From NCBI GenBank assembly GCA_036832975.1, contig DAITQM010000014.1:1-64000 (forward strand): DNA of 64,000 nt, written 5' to 3'. Every line of letters starts with the position of its first letter. Positions within the stretch are counted from its first letter, which is position 1. Shown here piece after piece: positions 18,039-28,889 of this stretch. Under the pieces are notes generated by a model that saw only the letters and a program-made list of their open reading frames with translations, made no database searches and had not been told where the DNA came from. Source of the DNA: DAITQM01 sp036832975. GTDB lineage: Bacteria > Pseudomonadota > Gammaproteobacteria > Xanthomonadales > Wenzhouxiangellaceae. Made by a program: the position numbers and the translations under genes.

Positions 18039-18734
18039 TCATTCTACCCCATCACCCCCATCGGGGGCCGCGGGCGCCGGCGGTGAACCGGCGGCGGCAT
18101 CGTCCGTGGCAGCGGTGCCGGCGGCGAGATCCGGGATCAAATCGGGCGCAATCCGGGCACAGCGCTCGATGATGTCGCGCGGCAGCAAAAGGTGCCGGCC
18201 GCGCAACACCAGGATGCCGATTTCGTCGCGGCTCAGCGCGGCGCGCTGCTCGGCGGTGACGTGGACGTGGCGAATCCGCTCGCGATACAGGAAATACCGC
18301 GGCTCCATCGCCTCGGCGTCGTTGAGAATCTGCCCGGCGACGATGGCCTCGAGTTCGAGGTTGCGCTGATGCCGCGCTTTTTCGTCGGCGAGCTTCGCCC
18401 GGAGGCGCGCCGCGGCAGCGTCTTTTTCGCTCATCTGGCGCCGGCGCCAGGCTTCATCGAGCGTCATCTCGTCGCCCGATGCGGCCACGGTCTTCTTCCG
18501 GCCGCCGGAGCGGGACCGGCCGCGCGCGCCGGCGGGGCGGGCCGGCTGTTCTTTTTTGCCCGCCCCCGATGCCTTGACCCGCCGTTTGTCGCCCGCCGAT
18601 CGTTTGACTGGTGCTTGTTTGCCTGTCGGTTTTTCGACCGCCGGCTTTTTCGCGCGCGGCGGGCGCTCCAGTTCGGCCACCCGCTCGGCGCTGACCAGGC
18701 CGGCTTTCAGCAATTGATCCTGCAAGCTGCCCAT
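18039..18734 (-). CDS. DUF2058 (YaiL-like) protein
   Basis: The N-terminus 'MGSLQDQLLKAGLVSAE' and the charged central segment before 'LVLRGRHLLLPRDIIER' match DUF2058/YaiL proteins, described as nucleoid- or polynucleotide-associated. Residues about 25-90 are a low-complexity Lys/Arg/Ala-rich stretch likely to bind nucleic acid. The C-terminal 25 residues are Ala/Pro-rich and probably disordered. The 231-residue length is slightly long because of these tails. The molecular role is not established. Confidence 0.8.
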   Translation of the reverse strand: MGSLQDQLLKAGLVSAERVAELERPPRAKKPAVEKPTGKQAPVKRSAGDKRRVKASGAGKKEQPARPAGARGRSRSGGRKKTVAASGDEMTLDEAWRRRQMSEKDAAAARLRAKLADEKARHQRNLELEAIVAGQILNDAEAMEPRYFLYRERIRHVHVTAEQRAALSRDEIGILVLRGRHLLLPRDIIERCARIAPDLIPDLAAGTAATDDAAAGSPPAPAAPDGGDGVE

Positions 18735-18796
18735 AATCGAGTTTTTAGCTAAAACATCTGATCTACGGCGGGCGCCGCCGGAGGTTTAGATTGGGT

Positions 18797-19504
18797 TTAC
18801 TGGGCCGGTGCTTCGACCTTGATCAATTCGACTTCGAAAATCAACGTCGCATTCGGTCCGATCGGACTTCCCGGGGAGCCCCGTTCACCATAAGCGAGAT
18901 CACTCGGGATGTAGAACTCGAACTGCCCGCCTTCGGCCATCAACTGCAAGCCTTCGGTCCAGCCCGCGATCACCTGGTTGAGCGCGAACGTCACCGGTTC
19001 GTTGCGGCTGTAGGAGCTGTCGAATTCTTGACCGTTGAGCAGACGGCCGCGGTAGTGGACGGTGACCTTGTCGGTCGGACCGGGTTTGGCGCCTTCACCC
19101 TGCTTGATGATTTTGTACTGCAAACCGCTGTCTGTCGTGATCACATCGCTTTCCTTTTTGTTGCTGTCGAGAAACGTCTGACCTTCACTTTTGTTGCGTT
19201 CGGCCAGCGCCTGCTGCTCGGCCTGCGCCTCTTGCTGCCGGCGTTGCACGAAGGCGGCCCGTACCGCTGCTGCTTCTTCGCTGCTCAACTGCGTCGCCTG
19301 TTCGCGATAAACGTCGCTGACGCCGGCGGTAAAGGCCTCGAGATCGACATCGAGATTCTGGCTCTTCAACCAGTTGCCGATCTCCATGCCGAAGGTATAC
19401 GACAATTTCTGCTGCTCGTCGGACAGTTCAACGGCCAAGGCGCCGGCCGCCGTGAAATTGGCCAGCACGACGATCGCCGCCAAGTGGCGGGGGGTGACTT
19501 TCAT
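18797..19504 (-). CDS. FKBP-type peptidyl-prolyl isomerase, periplasmic
   Basis: An N-terminal signal peptide ('RHLAAIVVLANFTAAGALA') is followed by the alpha-helical FKBP_N dimerisation domain (about residues 25-120). The C-terminal FKBP catalytic domain has 'VTVHYRGRLLNGQEFDSSY', 'VIAGWTEGLQLMAEGG' and 'YIPSDLAYG'. This is the FkpA/Mip arrangement, a periplasmic chaperone with cis-trans prolyl isomerase activity. The length of 235 residues is normal. It is convergent with no neighbour and divergent from the sat-cysC gene. Confidence 0.92.
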   Translation of the reverse strand: MKVTPRHLAAIVVLANFTAAGALAVELSDEQQKLSYTFGMEIGNWLKSQNLDVDLEAFTAGVSDVYREQATQLSSEEAAAVRAAFVQRRQQEAQAEQQALAERNKSEGQTFLDSNKKESDVITTDSGLQYKIIKQGEGAKPGPTDKVTVHYRGRLLNGQEFDSSYSRNEPVTFALNQVIAGWTEGLQLMAEGGQFEFYIPSDLAYGERGSPGSPIGPNATLIFEVELIKVEAPAQ

Positions 19505-19579
19505 CGAATGCTCCTGGGGGACAAGGTAAGAACGGGGGCTATCGTAGCAGATTCGCCTCTGGCTAGTGCACTACGACGA

Positions 19580-19607
19580 TTGGCGCGCCGATCGATTCTG
19601 TTAAAAT
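19580..19607 (+). promoter_or_regulatory. Putative sigma-70 promoter of the sat-cysC gene
   Basis: The -35-like ttggcg (19580-19585), a 16-bp spacer and the -10-like taaaat (19602-19607) lie 33 bp before ATG 19640. Position and match are reasonable for a housekeeping promoter, but this is prediction only. Confidence 0.45.
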
Positions 19608-19639
19608 GTGTCGTTTTGCATTTTTGGATACCTCCCGTC

Positions 19640-21352
<1,713 letters not shown>

Positions 21353-21417
21353 AGATGAAATCAGGGAGGCGCGGCAGGGGCTGAAACTCGGGCGTACAGT
21401 TCATTCACTTCAGTAAC

Positions 21418-22089
21418 TTAGAGACTGTCCAGGAGTAAGCGTTTGTAGCGTTCGGGATGGATCCGCAGCTTGCCTTCCTCGGCCCAATGCCGCCAGTGTA
21501 CGTAAGCGTCCATCGCCAGTGTGATACGCAACCCAGCGGCTTGCGGACAAGGTTGCGGCCGGTGCGTCAGCGCCGAGGGAAAGAGGATGAAATCGCCGGT
21601 CGCCGGCTTGACATATTCGATCTGTGGCACCAAAGCATCAGCCGGTGCAGGACGCTGGAAGGCTAGCGCCCCCTCATTGCCCGTCAGGTTCTCGGGGACC
21701 TGGAGATAATAACAAGCGCTGATCAGCGCCGGGGCATGATCGTGCCACGTGCCGCTGACCCAGTCCTCGCTGGTCTGCACCAGTACCCAGGCCATATAAG
21801 CGTAAATTTCCGGCAGCAGGTGGACGCTGTGGTTGACCCGCTGGCGCAGAATCTCGAGCACCGTGTCACCGAAAGCCCGTTTCAGGATCGCCAGTTCAGG
21901 GAGGGCAGCCAGCGACTCCGGATCGAACAGTGTGCTCGGTGTCTGGTAGCCGTAACCGTGCTCATGCCGTTTGAAGTCGCCAGCCGCCCAGCGGCGCCGC
22001 ACCCAGTCGGTGACCCGCGCCGCATGCGGTTCGAATTCGGGCAGCCGTTGCCGCCAGACCGGTATGCTGAACAAATCGATGCGTTGCAC
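21418..22089 (-). CDS. Putative 2OG-Fe(II) oxygenase
   Basis: The protein resembles the small 2-oxoglutarate/Fe(II) oxygenases often annotated only as 'putative 2OG-Fe(II) oxygenase' (TIGR02466-like). The probable iron-binding facial triad is in 'WHDHAPALISACYYL' (HxD-like) and 'SALTHRPQPC'. The 2OG-binding arginine is in 'LRITLAMDAYVHW'. The start is chosen as GTG 22089, 11 nt after GGAGG, because upstream residues in frame (to ATG 22164) do not look like protein. The substrate is unknown. It is convergent with sat-cysC. Confidence 0.7.
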   Translation of the reverse strand: MQRIDLFSIPVWRQRLPEFEPHAARVTDWVRRRWAAGDFKRHEHGYGYQTPSTLFDPESLAALPELAILKRAFGDTVLEILRQRVNHSVHLLPEIYAYMAWVLVQTSEDWVSGTWHDHAPALISACYYLQVPENLTGNEGALAFQRPAPADALVPQIEYVKPATGDFILFPSALTHRPQPCPQAAGLRITLAMDAYVHWRHWAEEGKLRIHPERYKRLLLDSL

Positions 22090-22224
22090 TAATCCACTAG
22101 CCTCCACCCGTCCGCCACCGCATGACCTTTGACCCTGGACCGCTGGTCGCCAGTAGCCTATCATCGCCGCTCTGCGCTCCGCCCCACGGGGCGGTCTGTC
22201 GTTTGTCGGTCATGGAGAACATCG

Positions 22225-24996
22225 ATGTCTTGTCGTTTCAACTACGGGATGCGCGCCGCCGCGATCTTTGCCCCATTCCTCGCCCTGGCCACCGCCCTGC
22301 CGCTCGCCGCGACGGCGCAGGTCGAACTGCCGTTCGAACAATTCACGCTGGATAACGGTCTCCGGGTCGTCGTCCACGAAGACCGCAAGGCGCCGATCGT
22401 GGCGCTCAGCGTCTGGTATCACGTCGGCTCGAAGGACGAGCAGCCGGGCAAAACCGGTTTCGCCCATCTGTTCGAACACCTGATGTTCAACGGCACGGAA
22501 AATTATAACGACGAATATTTCAAACCGTTCGAACAGGTGGGCGCCACGGGCATGAACGGCACGACGTGGTTCGACCGGACGAATTATTTCGAAACGGTAC
22601 CGACCCCGGCGTTGGAGATGGCCTTATGGATGGAATCCGACCGCATGGGCCACCTGCTCGGCGCCATAGACCAGAACAAGCTCGACGAGCAGCGCGGCGT
22701 GGTGCAGAACGAAAAACGCCAGGGCGATAACCAGCCTTACGGGCGGACCGAGTACCGCGTTCTGGCCGGCTTGTTTCCCGAAGGCCATCCCTACCGCTGG
22801 AGCCCGATCGGCTCGATGGCCGATCTCAACGCCGCGTCGCTGGACGACGTCCGCGAGTGGTTCAAAACATACTACGGCACGGCCAACGCCGTGCTGGTGC
22901 TGGCCGGCGACATCGACGCAGCAAGCGCCCGGCCGCTGATCGAGAAATACTTCGCCGATATCCCGGCCGGCCCGCCGCTCAGCCGCTTGCAGGCCGCGGT
23001 CCCGGATTTGCCGCACGACGTCAACGAAACGATGTACGACCGGGTGGCGCAAACCCGCATCTTGCGCTACTGGGCCGTGCCCGGCCGCAGCACGCCCGAC
23101 GCAGCGTTGCTGTCGCTCGCCGCCCAGGTGCTCGGCGGTAGCAAGACCTCGCTGCTCTATCACGAGCTGGTCGAAAAAACCCAACTCGCCACCCAGGTCA
23201 GCGCCAGCGTCGAATCCCACGAGCTGGCCAGCCAATTCGCCATCGACGTGCTGCTCAAGCCGGGCAGCGACGAGCGGCAAGTCAACGATACGATCGACGC
23301 GGTGCTCGAACGCTTTTTAGACCGTGGGCCCGAACGCGATGCGCTGCGCCGGGCGCAGACCGGCGTCGAGGCCAGTTTCATCCGCGGCCTCGAAGTGGTC
23401 GGGGGGTTCCGCGGCAAAGCCAGCATTCTCGCCGAAGGGCTGCTCTACGCCGGCGACCCGGCTTTTTACCCGCAAACCTGGCTCGGGTGGATCGTCCAGG
23501 CCGATCCAAAGGGCGTCCAGCGCACCGCTCGTCGCTGGCTCGACCGCCCACAATACCGGCTTGCGGTCCGGCCGTTCCCCGAATACCGCACCGCCGCCGC
23601 CGGCGCCGACCGCAGCAGGCTGCCGGAGACCGGCGAAATGCCGGACCTGACATTTCCAGAGATCGAACGCGCCCGCCTCAGCAACGGCATCGAGGTGCTC
23701 TTCGCGCGCCGCACCGCCGTGCCGGTGGTGCAGATCGCGGCGCTGTTCGACGCCGGTTACGCCGCCGACGACGTCGAACGCAGCGGGCTTGCCGGTTTCG
23801 CCATGGCGATGCTCGACGAAGGCACGACGACGCTGAGCGGCCGCGAGTTAGCGATGCGTGCCGAAGCCCTCGGCGCAGTGATCGCCAGCGGCTCGTCGCT
23901 CGACACCTCGAGCATCACGCTTTCAGCACTGCAAGACCACCTCGGGCCGTCACTCGACTTGTTCGCCGACGTGGCGCGCCATCCGGCCTTCAATCCGGAA
24001 GATCTGGAACGCGAACGTGGCATTCTGCTGGCCCGCATCGAGCAAGAAAAATCATCCCCGGTATCGAGCGCCCTGCGCCTGCTGCCGCCGCTGCTTTACG
24101 GCGCGGGCCATCCTTACGCCATCCCGCTGACCGGCTCGGGAACCGTCGCCGCGGTGCAATCGTTCAGTCGCGACGACCTCATCGCCTTCCACCGCCGGTG
24201 GATCCGGCCCGATCTGGCCACGCTGTTTGCCGCCGGCGACACCACGTTGGCCGAATTATTGCCGCTCCTCGAAAGTCGTTTCGGTGACTGGGAGATCCCG
24301 GCTGCACCGCCACCCGTCAAGCGTTTCAGCCACCCCGCACCGGCCGCCGGCAATACGCTGTATTTGCTCGACAAACCGGATTCGCCGCAAAGCCTGATTC
24401 TCGCCGGTCAACTGTCGACGCCGAGTGGCGGCGACGAAGAGATCGCCATCGACACGATGAACGAAATCATCGGCGGCTCATTCACCTCGCGGATCAATAT
24501 GAATCTGCGCGAGGAGAAAAGCTGGGCTTACGGCGCCTATACTTTCCTGCTCGACGCCAAAAACGAGCGTCCGCTGTTGATCTATGCCCCGGTGCAAACC
24601 GACCGCAGCGGCGATTCCATCGCCGAAATCAAGCGCGAACTCGATGAATATCTGACGACCAGGCCGGCGACCGGCGACGAACTCGTCAAAGTCGTCAACA
24701 ACAACGTCAACAGCCTGCCAGGGCGGTTCGAAACGGCGCAGGCCGTGCTCGGGGCGATGCAATCGAACCGCCTCTACGGCCGCCCCGACGATTACGTCAC
24801 GACGCTGGCCGAGCGCTATCGCCGGCTCGATTTAGCAACGGTAAGGCAAACCGCGGCGGCAACGCTCAAGCCGGCGGAACTGGTCTGGGTCGTGATCGGC
24901 GATGCAGCAAAAATCGCCCCGCAACTGACCGGCGCCGGCTTCACCGAAATCATCCGCATCGACGCCGAGGGCCGGGCACTAGACAAAGGGCAGTAG
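22225..24996 (+). CDS. M16-family zinc protease, two-domain, exported
   Basis: After a signal peptide ending near 'LPLAATAQ', the N-terminal M16 domain has the inverted zinc motif HxxEH in 'HLFEHLMF' (H81, E84, H85). The further conserved glutamate lies in the 'QRGVVQNEKRQ' region. The second M16 half (from about residue 480) lacks HxxEH, as is normal for pitrilysin-type pairs in which only one half is catalytic. At 923 residues it matches periplasmic insulinase-like proteases. ATG 22225 has GGAGA 8-12 nt upstream. It ends convergently with the DUF1684 gene. Confidence 0.92.
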   Translation: MSCRFNYGMRAAAIFAPFLALATALPLAATAQVELPFEQFTLDNGLRVVVHEDRKAPIVALSVWYHVGSKDEQPGKTGFAHLFEHLMFNGTENYNDEYFKPFEQVGATGMNGTTWFDRTNYFETVPTPALEMALWMESDRMGHLLGAIDQNKLDEQRGVVQNEKRQGDNQPYGRTEYRVLAGLFPEGHPYRWSPIGSMADLNAASLDDVREWFKTYYGTANAVLVLAGDIDAASARPLIEKYFADIPAGPPLSRLQAAVPDLPHDVNETMYDRVAQTRILRYWAVPGRSTPDAALLSLAAQVLGGSKTSLLYHELVEKTQLATQVSASVESHELASQFAIDVLLKPGSDERQVNDTIDAVLERFLDRGPERDALRRAQTGVEASFIRGLEVVGGFRGKASILAEGLLYAGDPAFYPQTWLGWIVQADPKGVQRTARRWLDRPQYRLAVRPFPEYRTAAAGADRSRLPETGEMPDLTFPEIERARLSNGIEVLFARRTAVPVVQIAALFDAGYAADDVERSGLAGFAMAMLDEGTTTLSGRELAMRAEALGAVIASGSSLDTSSITLSALQDHLGPSLDLFADVARHPAFNPEDLERERGILLARIEQEKSSPVSSALRLLPPLLYGAGHPYAIPLTGSGTVAAVQSFSRDDLIAFHRRWIRPDLATLFAAGDTTLAELLPLLESRFGDWEIPAAPPPVKRFSHPAPAAGNTLYLLDKPDSPQSLILAGQLSTPSGGDEEIAIDTMNEIIGGSFTSRINMNLREEKSWAYGAYTFLLDAKNERPLLIYAPVQTDRSGDSIAEIKRELDEYLTTRPATGDELVKVVNNNVNSLPGRFETAQAVLGAMQSNRLYGRPDDYVTTLAERYRRLDLATVRQTAAATLKPAELVWVVIGDAAKIAPQLTGAGFTEIIRIDAEGRALDKGQ

Positions 24997-25016
24997 TGAG
25001 CGCGATGACGCTCGGC

Positions 25017-26015
25017 TCAACGTACCGGTGTCACTGGATTCTCCGGCGGCTGCCAGCCGGGGCGGCCGCGGTATTTCCGTTCGCCGGCAGTGATTTTCAG
25101 GTCGAGACGGTTGCCGGCCGGCGGTAGCGGGCACGTCGAGTATTCGGTAAAGGCGCAGGGCGGGTTATAGGCCCGGTTGAAATCGAGTACGGTGCGGCCG
25201 GCAACCGGCAGCGGGGCGTAGAGAAAACGCGACGCGCCGTATGTCTCACGGCCGTTCGTCCGGTCGGCGAAGACAAAGAACAGGCGATCGTCGTCAGGTT
25301 CTTCAAGGATAGCCTGCAGGCGATAGGTTTCGCCCCGATGGCGAAAAGCGACCTCGCCCGGATTGTCCATTTCCTCGACCTGTCCCAGGACATTAGCGAC
25401 GACGATTGTGCGTCCCGGTGGGTAAGGTGTGTATTCGGCGTCGAACCGCCATTCGATGTCGATCGGGAAATAATCGAGGCCGGCGAATGCGCTCCGCGCC
25501 GGAGCATTGTTGTCGCGCACGCGCAAGGCCAGTTCGCCGCGGCGGATGACGATGAAATTGACGCTGCCGCTGCCGACCACGGTCGGTTCGTCAATCTCGT
25601 CGCTGACCAGTTCGGCTTCTTCGACCAGCCGGCCGTCAATGCGTACATCAACACCCGGCGCCGTCAGGAAACGCAAACCCTCCGGGGTATTTTGTAATCG
25701 GCCCCAATGCGGCGGCCCACCGGGCAGCACGATGTCGTTCTCCGGTGCGGCGCCGAGGCTTTGTTCGCCGGGTTGCAACCAGACCATATCGACCAGTGTC
25801 AACCAGCCGTTTTCGGCGGTGAGATCGGCCAGTCGCCGTTCGCGCCACTCGCGCACGCTGTCGCGCCACGCCACTTTATCGGCATCGGTGAACGGGTTGA
25901 TGGCCTCGAGCGTCGAGCACGACGCGGCGGCCAACACCAACCCGACGGCCATTAAGCCGCGTTCAAGCCTGGCGCCGCAGGCGCCCGTAAATGTCTTCGA
26001 GCCGTTCAATGTCAT
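25017..26015 (-). CDS. DUF1684 lipoprotein
   Basis: DUF1684 proteins are extracytoplasmic and of unknown function. The family C-terminus is evident: 'TYGASRFLYAPLPVAG', 'VLDFNRAYNPPCAFTEYSTC' and 'PPAGNRLDLKITAGERKY'. A lipobox precedes the cysteine in 'GLVLAAASC'. With ATG 26015 the signal peptide is 32 residues and has a basic n-region, but the start then lies 53 bp inside manC. ATG 25952 avoids the overlap but gives an implausibly short, uncharged signal peptide. Translational coupling to manC is therefore likely. Confidence 0.8.
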   Translation of the reverse strand: MTLNGSKTFTGACGARLERGLMAVGLVLAAASCSTLEAINPFTDADKVAWRDSVREWRERRLADLTAENGWLTLVDMVWLQPGEQSLGAAPENDIVLPGGPPHWGRLQNTPEGLRFLTAPGVDVRIDGRLVEEAELVSDEIDEPTVVGSGSVNFIVIRRGELALRVRDNNAPARSAFAGLDYFPIDIEWRFDAEYTPYPPGRTIVVANVLGQVEEMDNPGEVAFRHRGETYRLQAILEEPDDDRLFFVFADRTNGRETYGASRFLYAPLPVAGRTVLDFNRAYNPPCAFTEYSTCPLPPAGNRLDLKITAGERKYRGRPGWQPPENPVTPVR

Positions 26016-27414
26016 CTTCTCCGAAATAATCGCCGGTTTGGACTTCGATCAGATGCAGGTCGTCTGTCCCGGGGTTCTCCAAACGATGCAGTGTATTGAC
26101 CGGAATGGCCAAGGTTTCGTTCGGCCCGAGCCGCTGTTCGTCGTCGCCGAGCCGGACTTTTGCCTGGCCGCGAATCACGGTCCAGTGCTCGCTGCGCCGC
26201 TGGTGGCGCTGCAAGGAGAGCACGCCGCCGGGGCGGACGATCAAACGCTTGACTTTGCAATCGGCGGCGTCCTCAAGCACCGTAAACGAGCCCCAGGGAC
26301 GCTCGACGGTGCGATGAAAGACGGCCGCTTCGTGTTCCTCGGCAGTCAGCCGGGCGACGATCTGTCGCACCTCCTGGACGCGATCGCGAGCCGCGACCAG
26401 CACCGCGTCGGCGGTATCGACAATGACCAGATCGTCGACGCCGAGCGCCGCGACCAGGCGTTCCTCACCCTGTACGAAACAGTTGCGGCTGTCGATCAAC
26501 AACGCTTTGCCGCGCCGCCGGTTGCCATATTCATCGCTGTCGTACAGTTCGCTGAGCGCCCGCCACGAGCCGATATCGCTCCAGCCGAGCGCTGCCGGTA
26601 CCACGGCGACCCGCCCGGCGCGTTCCATCACGGCATAGTCGAAAGAGATATCGGGAACGGCGGCGAACTGCGCTTCGTCGAGTTCAAGGGGATTGGCGGC
26701 GGTATCGCTCGCCGCCCATACCTCACGCATCGCGTCGTGGACCTCCGGCGCGTATTCAGCCAACGCCGCGAGCACTTCACCGGTGCGAAACAGGAACATG
26801 CCCGAGTTCCAACTGTAACCGCCGGCTGCCAACAAGCGCTGCGCCGTAGCGGGATCGGGCTTTTCGATAAACGACGCGGCGCGATAAATTCCGTCGCCCA
26901 ACTTATCGCCCGCCTCGATATAGCCAAAGCCGCTATCGGGCTCGGTGGGCGTGATGCCGAAAGTGACCAACCAACCGGCGGCGGCGGCGCGGCGGGCCGT
27001 CGCGACGGCAGCGGTGAAGGCGTCGCGGTCGCGAACCAGGTGATCGGCCGGCAAAATCAAAAGTGTGCTGTCAGGGCCGTAATGCGTTGCCGCCCACAAC
27101 GCCGCGGCGGCCACTGCCGGCGCCGTGTTGCGGCCGACCGGTTCGAGCAGATACATCGCCCGCCGGCGCGCCGCCTCGTCGAGCACCTCGTGGTAGGCGT
27201 GGCGCGTCAGATAGTAATAATCCTGGCCGGTGATGGTCAGGATCGGCGCCGCCGGATCGGCGACCGCCAACGCCCGGTGCAAGGTTTTGGCGGCCAGCGT
27301 TTCGCCGTCGGCGAGGCGCATGAACGGTTTGGGCAGGGCGCGGCGCGACACTGGCCACAGCCGCGTCCCGGCGCCGCCCGAGAGGATGACCGGAATCAGC
27401 ATCTCATTTTTCAT
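25963..27414 (-). CDS. manC: Mannose-1-phosphate guanylyltransferase / mannose-6-phosphate isomerase
   Basis: The N-terminal nucleotidyltransferase has 'VILSGGAGTRLWPVSR' and 'FIEKPD'. The C-terminal type II phosphomannose isomerase cupin (about residues 350-480) has 'RPWGSFTVLED', 'LSLQRHQRRSEHW' and 'NTLHRLENPG'. The enzyme makes GDP-mannose for surface polysaccharide. At 483 residues it is the usual bifunctional AlgA/ManC length. It lies 6 bp after rfbD in the same orientation, at the end of the sugar-nucleotide operon. Confidence 0.94.
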   Translation of the reverse strand: MKNEMLIPVILSGGAGTRLWPVSRRALPKPFMRLADGETLAAKTLHRALAVADPAAPILTITGQDYYYLTRHAYHEVLDEAARRRAMYLLEPVGRNTAPAVAAAALWAATHYGPDSTLLILPADHLVRDRDAFTAAVATARRAAAAGWLVTFGITPTEPDSGFGYIEAGDKLGDGIYRAASFIEKPDPATAQRLLAAGGYSWNSGMFLFRTGEVLAALAEYAPEVHDAMREVWAASDTAANPLELDEAQFAAVPDISFDYAVMERAGRVAVVPAALGWSDIGSWRALSELYDSDEYGNRRRGKALLIDSRNCFVQGEERLVAALGVDDLVIVDTADAVLVAARDRVQEVRQIVARLTAEEHEAAVFHRTVERPWGSFTVLEDAADCKVKRLIVRPGGVLSLQRHQRRSEHWTVIRGQAKVRLGDDEQRLGPNETLAIPVNTLHRLENPGTDDLHLIEVQTGDYFGEDDIERLEDIYGRLRRQA

Positions 27415-27420
27415 TGACCG

Positions 27421-28338
27421 TCAACCTGCGGTGCGCCAACCGGCATCGGACATTTCCTTCAAGCATAAATACAAAGAACACCAGCCGCCGGCGCGATAAT
27501 CCGCGATCTTGGCCAAGCGCTCGCAATCGAGTACCGCGTAGGCGGGACGCGGCGCGGCCTGCGGCCAGTCACGGCTGGCGATCGGCACAACCTCGACCGG
27601 CGACGCCAACAGGCCGACTTCGACCGCAGCGGTCACGATTCGCACCGCAACATCATACCAACTGCCGATATCGGCACCGGCTAGGTGATAGTATTCGGCG
27701 CCCGCCGGCCGCGGCCGGCAATGCATCAACCGGCCGATGCCATCGGCGATATCGCGCGCCCAGGTCAAACGTCCGATCTGGTCATCGACCACCTTCAGGG
27801 GCCGGCCGGCCGCCGCCCGGCCAAGGATCGTGCGGACAAAATTACCGCGCCGCGCGCTGTACACCCAACTGGTCCGGACGATCAGCGCCGGCGCTCCGCT
27901 CGCCTCGATCGCAACCTCGCCGGCCCGTTTGCTCCGCCCATAGGCCGACAGCGGCGCCGGTGGATCGTCCTCGCGATACGGCGTGCGTTGTTGACCATCG
28001 AAAACGTAATCGGTGGACAGGTGGACCAGCGTCACGCCGCGTTCGGCACAGTACGCGGCGAGGCGGGCCGGCAGGTGGTGGTTGAGTACCGCTGCGGCGG
28101 CCGTTTCGCTTTCCGCCGCATCGACCGCGGTCCACGCCGCGGCATTGACGATCAAATCGGGGGCGGCCTCAGCGATCCGGCCGAGGGCCGTATCGAGGTC
28201 GCTGAGATCAACGCACAGCATCCGCGGCCACGGCGCGAACGCGCTTCTCGCCTGCGGGATCAGCTCTCCACGGGAACCGAGAACGCGCAACAATTCGAAG
28301 CCGATCTGGCCGCTGGCGCCGAGCAGCAGGATTTTCAT
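27421..28338 (-). CDS. rfbD: dTDP-4-dehydrorhamnose reductase
   Basis: RmlD/RfbD catalyses the last, NAD(P)H-dependent step of dTDP-L-rhamnose synthesis. The Rossmann motif 'LLLGASGQIGFELLR', 'LSTDYVFDGQQ' and the YxxxK pair in 'SAYGRSKRAGE' are present. ATG 28338 overlaps the rfbC stop by ATGA. Length of 305 residues is normal. Confidence 0.95.
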   Translation of the reverse strand: MKILLLGASGQIGFELLRVLGSRGELIPQARSAFAPWPRMLCVDLSDLDTALGRIAEAAPDLIVNAAAWTAVDAAESETAAAAVLNHHLPARLAAYCAERGVTLVHLSTDYVFDGQQRTPYREDDPPAPLSAYGRSKRAGEVAIEASGAPALIVRTSWVYSARRGNFVRTILGRAAAGRPLKVVDDQIGRLTWARDIADGIGRLMHCRPRPAGAEYYHLAGADIGSWYDVAVRIVTAAVEVGLLASPVEVVPIASRDWPQAAPRPAYAVLDCERLAKIADYRAGGWCSLYLCLKEMSDAGWRTAG

Positions 28339-28889
28339 TTCCAGACAGGCAAGTCGCTCGCCGTGCAGGCCGCCAGGCGCGGCGCGGCGGCGTCGCGCGT
28401 CGAGGTCGAACTCACTTCAAGCGGCCAGGTGATCGCTATCTCGGGGTCGTCGTGGGTCAACGCCCGATCGTCCCGCGCCCGGTACCCCGCCGTGCAGAAA
28501 TAAAGCAGCACCGTATCGTCTTCGAGCGCTTGAAAGCCGTGGGCGAAACCCTCGGGGATCCACAATTGGCGGCGATTTTCGGCGCTCAGTTCGAACGCCA
28601 CCCAACGGGCGAAATCGGGCGAACCGCGGCGGATATCGACCGCCACGTCGAAAGCCGAACCTTTGACCACCTGCACCAGTTTGCCCTGCGCCGCCGGCCA
28701 CTGGTAGTGCAGGCCGCGCACCACACCGCGCCGCGAGCGGGACAGATTGGCCTGACTGAAAGCGGCCGGCAAGCCGTGCAAGCGGTACGGCTCGTCGTGC
28801 CACAGCTCGTGAAAACTGCCGCGTTCGTCGCCGAACACGTCCGGTTCGATCAATACGACGCCGGGCAGACCGGTGGCGCTGACCTTCAT
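28335..28889 (-). CDS. rfbC: dTDP-4-dehydrorhamnose 3,5-epimerase
   Basis: This cupin-fold epimerase is the third enzyme of the dTDP-rhamnose pathway. Family motifs are 'GSFHELWHDEPY', 'GVVRGLHYQ' (catalytic His) and 'LWIPEGFAHGFQ'. It overlaps both neighbours by ATGA. Length of 184 residues is normal. Confidence 0.95.
   Translation of the reverse strand: MKVSATGLPGVVLIEPDVFGDERGSFHELWHDEPYRLHGLPAAFSQANLSRSRRGVVRGLHYQWPAAQGKLVQVVKGSAFDVAVDIRRGSPDFARWVAFELSAENRRQLWIPEGFAHGFQALEDDTVLLYFCTAGYRARDDRALTHDDPEIAITWPLEVSSTSTRDAAAPRLAACTASDLPVWK

Noticed and set aside
24998..25013. gagcg/cgctc hairpin as a terminator between the M16 and DUF1684 genes
   Set aside because: The stem is only 5 bp and has no T-tract on either strand.
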